Source of the DNA: an uncultured Oscillospiraceae bacterium
GTDB lineage: Bacteria; Bacillota; Clostridia; Oscillospirales; Oscillospiraceae
Direction of reading: 5' to 3'
Assembly (NCBI GenBank): GCA_900754965.1
Contig: CAAEEO010000041.1
Coordinates: forward strand, 1 to 47,021
DNA: 47,021 nucleotides
The notes under the pieces are model-generated. The model was given only the letters and a program-made list of their open reading frames with translations, searched no databases and was not told the origin of the DNA. Below, one piece after another: positions 42,218 to 47,021 of this stretch. Each line of letters opens with the position of its first letter. The stretch's first letter is position 1. The position numbers and the translations under genes were made by a program.

Positions 42218-43519
42218 ATGATCAACTTGCTGGAAGGAATGCGTGTTGTAGAATTGGCCAGTTTCATGATGGGACCCATTGCCGGAAGAGTTCTGGCAGA
42301 GTGGGGTGCTGAAGTCATCAAGGTGGAGCCGGCACTGAAGTTCACAATGAATCCTTCTGAAGGTGACGGTGACATGATTCGCGGCGCGGGCATGGCCAGA
42401 GCCATTGTCAATGGCGACCCCTGCGTGTGGCAGTTCGTCAACGGCAATAAGAAGAGCGTTTGCTTGGATACGCGTACGCCGGAAGGCGCGCAGGCTATGA
42501 TCGACCTGTGCCTGAGCGCAGATGTGGTCATCAGCCACCTGCGTCCCAGAGATGCCAAGAAACTGGGCGTGGATTATGATTCTCTGTCCAAGAAGAACCC
42601 GGGCATTATTGTGGCCAGCACCAGTGGCTACGGCACCAAAGGTCCCGATGCAGACCGCGGCGGATTTGACGCAGTGGCATTTGCAGCACGCAGCGGCATG
42701 ATTTCCGGCCTTTCTCCCAGTGGAGAACCCTTTGTTCCCTACTACGGCATGGGCGATGTGACCTCTGGCACATACCTGGCAACGGCTATCCTGGCAGCAT
42801 ACATCAAGAAACTGCGGACAGGCGAAGGCGAAGATGTGGTCTCTTCCCTGTATGGCTGCGCAATTTACACTGCCGGTGTGCCTGTCATGACGGCACCCTA
42901 CGGCGATCCGTATCCCACTCCCAGAGAGGTTCAGCTGCCCACCGCGAAACCCTTCAAGTGCAGTGACGGCAAGTGGCTGTATCTGATGGGCAACGTTTGG
43001 GAAAGCGCCATCATCGGCCTGTGCGACATTATGGATATGCCCGCCGATGCCAAGACCCGTTGGCCGAACTACTTTGCAGCCAGCAAGGACAAAGAGGAAA
43101 TCACCCGGATTATGGACGAAGAATTTGCAAAGCATCCCAGAGATTACTGGATCGAAAAGCTGTCCACGACCAAGATCCCCTTCGATGTGATCGCAGACTT
43201 TACCGATATCCAGAAGGATCCTCAGGCTTGGGAGGCCGGATTGCTGGTCAAGAGCGATGTGGAAGGCTACGATACCGGTATCCCCGTGGCACCGGCACAG
43301 TTCCGGAATGCCGGCACCGCAGAGATCCACATGAACTATCCCGGCGATCACACTGTGGACGAACTGAAGAAGATCGGCTACAGCGACGAGAAGATCAAAG
43401 AGCTGCTGGATAAGGGCATTGCCACGCAGATGGATCCCGAGACTTATGAGTACGATCGATTCAATATCATGAAACCCGGCACGACCTATAACATGATTAT
43501 GGGCGGCACCAAGATGTAA
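42218..43519 (+). CDS. Class III (CaiB/BaiF family) CoA-transferase
   Basis: A 433-residue enzyme that moves CoA between acyl-CoA and a free carboxylic acid. The ATG at 42218 follows AAAGGAGG by seven bases. The N-terminal LEGMRVVELASFMMGPIAGR and LAEWGAEVIKVEP are family hallmarks. Asp151 in RGGFDAVAFAARSG is the expected catalytic aspartate that forms the anhydride intermediate. YYGMGDVTSGTYLATAI is also typical. The general look is closest to the 2-hydroxyacid/phenyllactate transferases (HadA/FldA) as far as I can judge. No dehydratase or acyl-CoA dehydrogenase genes of those pathways are near. It is a single-gene transcript with its own promoter and terminator, set between thioesterase-like paralogues 4 and 5. 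Confidence 0.9.
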   Translation: MINLLEGMRVVELASFMMGPIAGRVLAEWGAEVIKVEPALKFTMNPSEGDGDMIRGAGMARAIVNGDPCVWQFVNGNKKSVCLDTRTPEGAQAMIDLCLSADVVISHLRPRDAKKLGVDYDSLSKKNPGIIVASTSGYGTKGPDADRGGFDAVAFAARSGMISGLSPSGEPFVPYYGMGDVTSGTYLATAILAAYIKKLRTGEGEDVVSSLYGCAIYTAGVPVMTAPYGDPYPTPREVQLPTAKPFKCSDGKWLYLMGNVWESAIIGLCDIMDMPADAKTRWPNYFAASKDKEEITRIMDEEFAKHPRDYWIEKLSTTKIPFDVIADFTDIQKDPQAWEAGLLVKSDVEGYDTGIPVAPAQFRNAGTAEIHMNYPGDHTVDELKKIGYSDEKIKELLDKGIATQMDPETYEYDRFNIMKPGTTYNMIMGGTKM

Positions 43520-43533
43520 AAAATATGTTGTCA

Positions 43534-43569
43534 ATGGGGCGCTCTCCACAGGGAGAGCGCCCCATTTTT
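43534..43569 (+). terminator. Terminator of the CoA-transferase gene
   Basis: ATGGGGCGCTCTCC (43534-43547) pairs perfectly with GGAGAGCGCCCCAT (43552-43565) around ACAG, followed by TTTTC. Confidence 0.95.
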
Positions 43570-43591
43570 CTCTTTTCGGCGGTATTTTTTA

Positions 43592-43620
43592 TTGCAGAAA
43601 CAGACTAAATTTGATACAAT
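43592..43620 (+). promoter_or_regulatory. Sigma-A promoter, TTGCAG-17-TACAAT
   Basis: TTGCAG (43592-43597) and TACAAT (43615-43620) are 17 bases apart, right after the CoA-transferase terminator and about 60 bases before paralogue 5. Confidence 0.75.
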
Positions 43621-43681
43621 ATCTCTTTAGATTATTGCTTGAAATGAGAGAAATCAGCAAACGAAAGAGGGGGAATCCTTT

Positions 43682-44407
43682 TTGGATAAACAAGAGACGA
43701 CCCATGTAGAGATTACTGCCGGGGATGTAGATCAGACCGGCACGGTCTCGCCGCGGCGCATGATTCAGCTGTTGGTGCTGGCAGGGATGGAACGAAACCG
43801 CCTGGAAGGCGGCGGGAAAGGGCCCTTGCGGGAGAAGTTTGGCGCAGTGTGGATGTTCCGCCGGATCTTGATGCGGCAGGAACTGCCTGTGCGGGTAGGC
43901 GATCAGCTGACCGGATTTGGATATAGCCGGACGATGCTGGACAATGAGATTCTGATTCGGGGGGAATTCCGGAGAGAGGGAGCCTTGGTGGCACAGTGTG
44001 ATCTGGCAATGGTGCCGGTGAATCTGGCACAGCGGCAGAAACTGAAACCGGCAGAAGTGGAGTGTCTGTATCGAACGACGGCCGCCAATGAGCTCGACGT
44101 CTTCCCCAGATTGGGAATGGTGGCAGATTTCCCTTATGAGCACGAGAAGAACATCACGGTTCAGGACTGCGATGAAAACGCCAATCACTTTGCGTCTCAT
44201 AACTATGCAGACCTGGTCTGCCGGGAGACGGGGTATTGGGATGGCCCTTATCGGATGGTTCGACAGATGCAGATCGACTATGTGAAGGAATGTATGCCCG
44301 GGGAGCATATCAGCCTGGGTGCCGTGGAACGGGACGGAGCCTATACAGTGCAGGGAATCCACGATAACGGAAAGCCCTGTTTCAATGCATTTTGTGTCTA
44401 TGAATGA
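43682..44407 (+). CDS. Acyl-ACP thioesterase-like protein, paralogue 5 (altered motif)
   Basis: A 241-residue paralogue starting at TTG with GAGGGGG eight to nine bases upstream. Its first hotdog is the most classical of the set (EITAGDVDQTGTVSPRRMIQ and WMFRRILMRQ). The catalytic block reads DCDENANH (162-169) where the others read DCDxNxH. One residue is inserted, so the position of the His is Asn168 and the His moves to 169. The KEC pair (202-204) and YADLVCRETGYW core are kept. The enzyme could be altered or inactive, perhaps a binding protein. It has its own promoter and overlaps the next gene by eight bases. Confidence 0.7.
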   Translation: MDKQETTHVEITAGDVDQTGTVSPRRMIQLLVLAGMERNRLEGGGKGPLREKFGAVWMFRRILMRQELPVRVGDQLTGFGYSRTMLDNEILIRGEFRREGALVAQCDLAMVPVNLAQRQKLKPAEVECLYRTTAANELDVFPRLGMVADFPYEHEKNITVQDCDENANHFASHNYADLVCRETGYWDGPYRMVRQMQIDYVKECMPGEHISLGAVERDGAYTVQGIHDNGKPCFNAFCVYE

Positions 44408-45242
44408 GCATCCTTACGAACTGATTGCCATAGATCTGGATGGCACGACGCTCACTGGGAGCAAGACCATCGGTGACCGGACGCGATGGGCAGTGAATCA
44501 GGCGCTGGAACAGGGAATCCAGGTGGTGTTCTGTACCGGACGCAGCCAGTCCCAGTTTCAGCAGTATCTGACGGCGTTTCCACAGATGCGCTATGCCATT
44601 GCCTCTGGCGGCGCGGTGATCTATGATGTCTCCGATTGGAAGAAACTGTTTTCCAGACAGCTGGAGCCGGAAATGGTTTTGGAGATTCTGCGCATGGCGC
44701 GGGAAGTGGACTGTATGCCGTTCCTCTCGGTGGAAGGGCAGGCGGTGCATCCGGCAGCCGTAGAGCAGGAAGCGGAAGCGTATGGTTTAGAAGGGTATAT
44801 TTATGAAATGACCCATTTTTCTCTGGCGGTGGAGGATATCTATGCCTGGTACGAGGCAGATCCCAAACCGGTGGAGGCCATTGCGCTGTATGTCCGAGAG
44901 CGGGCACTGCTGAACCTGTTCCGTGAAAAGCTCACAGGAATGCCTGTCCATCTCAGTTTTCCGGCCGACCCCTGCGTGGAGATCAGCCGGCGGGGGGCCG
45001 ATAAAGGGACGGCGCTGACGGCGTTGTGTGCTTATCTGGGAATTCCTATGGAACGGACAATGATGATTGGCGACAGTGACAATGATATTCCGGCGTTGAC
45101 CAAAGCCGGGTTTGCTGTGGCCATGAAAAACGCCCCGACAAAGGTTCGTATTTGGGCGCAGGCGGTCACAGAGGATTGTGACCATGATGGCGTAGGACTG
45201 GCCATCGAAGGTTGGGCGCTGCGCAGGGACAGTGCGGTTTGA
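44400..45242 (+). CDS. Cof-type HAD phosphatase
   Basis: A 280-residue haloacid dehalogenase-like hydrolase. I chose the ATG at 44400 because it overlaps the stop of paralogue 5 and directly precedes the catalytic motif IAIDLDGTTL (nucleophile Asp). Further motifs are FCTGRS (motif II region), the Lys in GADKGTAL and GDSDNDIPALTKAGFAVAM (motif IV). The cap domain between identifies the Cof/subclass IIB type, which acts on sugar phosphates, FMN/PLP or similar small substrates. The overlap shows coupled expression with the thioesterase-like gene; a shared pathway is possible but not shown. Confidence 0.9.
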   Translation: MNEHPYELIAIDLDGTTLTGSKTIGDRTRWAVNQALEQGIQVVFCTGRSQSQFQQYLTAFPQMRYAIASGGAVIYDVSDWKKLFSRQLEPEMVLEILRMAREVDCMPFLSVEGQAVHPAAVEQEAEAYGLEGYIYEMTHFSLAVEDIYAWYEADPKPVEAIALYVRERALLNLFREKLTGMPVHLSFPADPCVEISRRGADKGTALTALCAYLGIPMERTMMIGDSDNDIPALTKAGFAVAMKNAPTKVRIWAQAVTEDCDHDGVGLAIEGWALRRDSAV

Positions 45243-45314
45243 GAAAAGACCGGTGAGACCGAAACGGTTCCCGACCAGGAAATTTTTTAGAAAGGATTAC
45301 GGAGAAGAAACGCA

Positions 45315-46724
45315 ATGGCAAAGAATAATCTGGCGGCAAACGCCGATCGAATGGGCAGTATGCCTGTCCATAAACTTTTGTTGTCTATGGCGGTGCCGAT
45401 GATGCTGTCCATGCTGACCACAGCGCTGTACAATGTGGTGGACAGCATCTTTGTGGCCCGACTGAGCGAGGATGCACTGACGGCGGTGTCTTTGGCATTT
45501 CCGCTGCAAAATATCATGATCTCGGTAGGCGTTGGCATCGGCGTTGGTGTCAGTGCATTGGTCTCCCGTGCTCTGGGGCAGGGGGATCGGGAACAGGCGG
45601 ACCAGGTGGCAATGCGGGGAATTTTCCTTTCGGGAGTATCTTATCTGATTTTTCTGCTGATTGGTCTGTTTTGCCTGCCGCTGTATGTGACCAGTCAGGT
45701 AGACACCAGTCTGGAGAATGCGCAGATCATCATCGATGGGTGCGTGACCTATCTGAAAATCTGCTGTATCCTATCCTTTGGATTGATGTTCCAGTTGGTG
45801 GCGGAAAAGCTGCTGAGCGCTACCGGCCGTACGATTTACACCATGCTGATCCAGATGATCGGCGCGATCACGAACATCATTCTGGACCCCATTCTGATTT
45901 TTGGCCTGTTCGGTGCACCGAAAATGGGCGTGGCTGGCGCTGCACTGGCCACAGTGATTGGGCAGATCCTGGGCGGTTTGATGGGGCTGATTTTCAACCT
46001 GTGGAAAAACCACGATATCAATCTGCGTCCGTCTCTGCTGCGGCCGGATCTACGGAAGATCCGTGAGATCTTGAGTATCAGTGTGCCTTCCATTCTGATG
46101 TCCTCCATCGGCTCGGTGCTGACCTTCTTCCTGAACATCATTCTGTATGGATTTTCCTCCACGGCTGTGGCAGTTTATGGTGTGTTCTTCAAACTGCAAA
46201 GCTTTGTGTTCATGCCGATCTTTGGCTTGAACAATGGTATGGTTCCCATCATTGCTTATAACTATGGCGCCCGAGATCGGGATCGAATCCATCAGACGGT
46301 GCGTCTTGCCATGGGGTATGCAGTGGGGATCATGCTGATTGGTCTTGTGGTGTTTACCATGTTCCCCCGTCAGCTGCTGCAGATGTTCAATGCCTCGGAG
46401 AATATGATGAGCATTGGTATCAAAGCGCTGCGCACCATGAGCCTGTCCTTTTTGTTTGCCGGGGTGTGCATTGTGGCCGGCTCTGTGTGCCAGGCATTTG
46501 GCTATGCGGTGTATAGCCTGCTGATTTCCATTGCCCGTCAGTTGGTGGTGCTGCTGCCCTGCGCCTACCTGCTCAGCCTGACTGGCGAGCTGTCCGCTAT
46601 TTGGTGGGCGTGGCCCATTGCGGAAGTAGTTTCACTGGCCACCAGTCTATTCCTGATTCGGCGGGTTTATCATAAAACCGGCATGAGCCTGAAAGACGGC
46701 AGCGAGCATGAAGAGATGGAATAA
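45315..46724 (+). CDS. MATE-family efflux transporter
   Basis: A 469-residue membrane protein with about 12 helices in two similar halves. It exports organic cations or drugs in exchange for Na+ or H+. The first helix region (LLLSMAVPMMLSMLTTALYN followed by VVDSIFVARL) and the second half (LSISVPSILMSSIGSVLTFF) are typical of MATE/NorM proteins. The C-terminus is polar and acidic (GSEHEEME). GGAGAAG precedes the ATG. The 72-base gap before it contains no clear promoter, so it may be read together with the upstream HAD gene. Substrate unknown. Confidence 0.92.
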   Translation: MAKNNLAANADRMGSMPVHKLLLSMAVPMMLSMLTTALYNVVDSIFVARLSEDALTAVSLAFPLQNIMISVGVGIGVGVSALVSRALGQGDREQADQVAMRGIFLSGVSYLIFLLIGLFCLPLYVTSQVDTSLENAQIIIDGCVTYLKICCILSFGLMFQLVAEKLLSATGRTIYTMLIQMIGAITNIILDPILIFGLFGAPKMGVAGAALATVIGQILGGLMGLIFNLWKNHDINLRPSLLRPDLRKIREILSISVPSILMSSIGSVLTFFLNIILYGFSSTAVAVYGVFFKLQSFVFMPIFGLNNGMVPIIAYNYGARDRDRIHQTVRLAMGYAVGIMLIGLVVFTMFPRQLLQMFNASENMMSIGIKALRTMSLSFLFAGVCIVAGSVCQAFGYAVYSLLISIARQLVVLLPCAYLLSLTGELSAIWWAWPIAEVVSLATSLFLIRRVYHKTGMSLKDGSEHEEME

Positions 46725-46734
46725 AAAAGTCCAT

Positions 46735-46774
46735 AAAAAACCTCTCCCGGCCAACTGGACGGGAGAGGTTTTTT
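46735..46774 (+). terminator. Terminator of the MATE gene
   Basis: AAAAAACCTCTCCCG (46735-46749) pairs perfectly with CGGGAGAGGTTTTTT (46760-46774). A-rich and T-rich ends make it work in both directions. Confidence 0.95.
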
Positions 46775-46797
46775 ATAGTAAAATTTGGTGAGACCTG

Positions 46798-46836
46798 CCG
46801 AAAAAACAAAAACGGCGAGTTCAAAAGAACTCGCCG
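46798..46836 (-). terminator. Second terminator, facing the - strand
   Basis: CGGCGAGTTC (46813-46822) and GAACTCGCCG (46827-46836) form a perfect 10-bp stem with an AAAA loop. On the - strand a TTTTTGTTTTTT run follows, so it ends transcription coming from the right. Confidence 0.85.
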
Positions 46837-46993
46837 ATGTCTTTTGTTGCCGAAAAAGATACAGCCTGGAAAGCCTTGCGGCTCAATGGATTCAGGGTTT
46901 TGCGTAACTTGTGTTTTTGTTTTTCTGCGCTTTTTCAAGCCATTTCCGAACCCTCATATGACATACTGACAAAGCCGTGTGCAAACAGAGGCG
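46837..46993 (-). other. Unassigned segment between two - strand terminators
   Basis: No convincing gene. On the - strand one frame without a start codon reads sensibly for about 40 codons (ending ...KTLNPLSRKAFQAVSFSA), so it may be a gene remnant. Alternatively the segment could be a small RNA of about 150-190 bases between two terminators. Neither can be decided here. Confidence 0.25.
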
Positions 46994-47021
46994 AAAAAAG
47001 GGCCGTGCGTCAGCACAGCCC
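46994..47021 (-). terminator. Terminator at the right edge
   Basis: GGGCCGTGC (47000-47008) pairs with GCACAGCCC (47013-47021) with one mismatch. On the - strand TTTTTT follows (46994-46999). It implies a - strand gene beyond the right edge of the window. Confidence 0.7.

Noticed and set aside
42218..43519. Part of a bile-acid (bai) or Stickland (had/fld) operon
   Set aside because: The CoA-transferase family fits, but none of the partner genes of those operons (dehydratase subunits, bile-acid oxidoreductases, acyl-CoA dehydrogenase/ETF) is present.
42074..43549. Antisense open frame of 491 codons across the CoA-transferase
   Set aside because: The + strand gene has a perfect ribosome binding site, promoter, terminator and family motifs.
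46597..46938. - strand open frame of 113 codons at the right end
   Set aside because: It crosses two terminator hairpins and the end of the MATE gene and starts at a TTG without ribosome binding site.
1..47021. CRISPR arrays, tRNA or rRNA genes, insertion sequences
   Set aside because: I looked for regular repeats with spacers, cloverleaf sequences and transposase motifs and saw none; short repeats found are listed separately.

Overview
The window looks like the chromosome of a fairly GC-rich Gram-positive anaerobe of class Clostridia, most likely the Oscillospiraceae (Flavonifractor/Oscillibacter-type gut bacteria). This rests on the gene order dprA-topA-trmFO-plsX-acpP-rnc-(radical SAM)-smc-ftsY-rdgB-yhbY-nadD/yqeK-LCP-rsfS-leuS-rpsU, strong AGGAGG ribosome binding sites, frequent TTG/GTG starts and a Gram-positive type IV secretion module. 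The genus is inferred, not proven.

Left part (1-2420, + strand) is visibly AT-rich. It holds two gene pairs, each a probably exported protein followed by a tiny membrane protein, with a broken third pair between them. From 2482 to 17219 everything lies on the - strand and forms a conjugation (type IV secretion) module. Read in transcription order it contains: an HTH protein, an ArpU/RinA-like protein, a VirB2-like pilin, a VirB6/TrbL-like membrane protein, a Gly-rich secreted protein, a membrane-anchored C39-like peptidase, a PrgI-VirB4 fusion ATPase, three accessory proteins (one with a RusA-like motif), a VirD4/TraG coupling ATPase, and an acidic protein with S1-like domains. No relaxase or integrase is visible, so the rest of the element must lie to the left or be missing.

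At 17.3-18.9 kb is a transition zone with a + strand promoter, three phased 10-bp repeats, a standalone MetRS-type tRNA-binding protein and an AT-rich GNAT acetyltransferase. From 18.9 to 38.8 kb runs a dense housekeeping block on the + strand. It covers rRNA/tRNA modification (trmH-like, trmFO), DNA uptake and topology (dprA, topA), phospholipid and fatty acid synthesis (plsX, acpP), RNA processing (rnc), chromosome segregation (smc), protein targeting (ftsY), nucleotide clean-up (rdgB), ribosome maturation (yhbY, rsfS), NAD synthesis (a nadD-yqeK fusion), cell-wall polymer attachment (LCP), leuS, and rpsU behind a perfect consensus promoter.

The most unusual part is 38.9-44.4 kb. Five paralogous, acyl-ACP-thioesterase-like double-hotdog proteins surround a class III (CaiB/BaiF) CoA-transferase that has its own promoter, operator-like palindromes and terminators. 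Four of the five keep the D-x-N-x-H and Glu-Cys residues expected for FatA/FatB-type catalysis. The fifth has a shifted motif and is co-transcribed with a HAD phosphatase. I know of no described system with this layout, and I take it as the best candidate for an undescribed acyl-chain release or reactivation system. A MATE exporter and several convergent terminators close the window.
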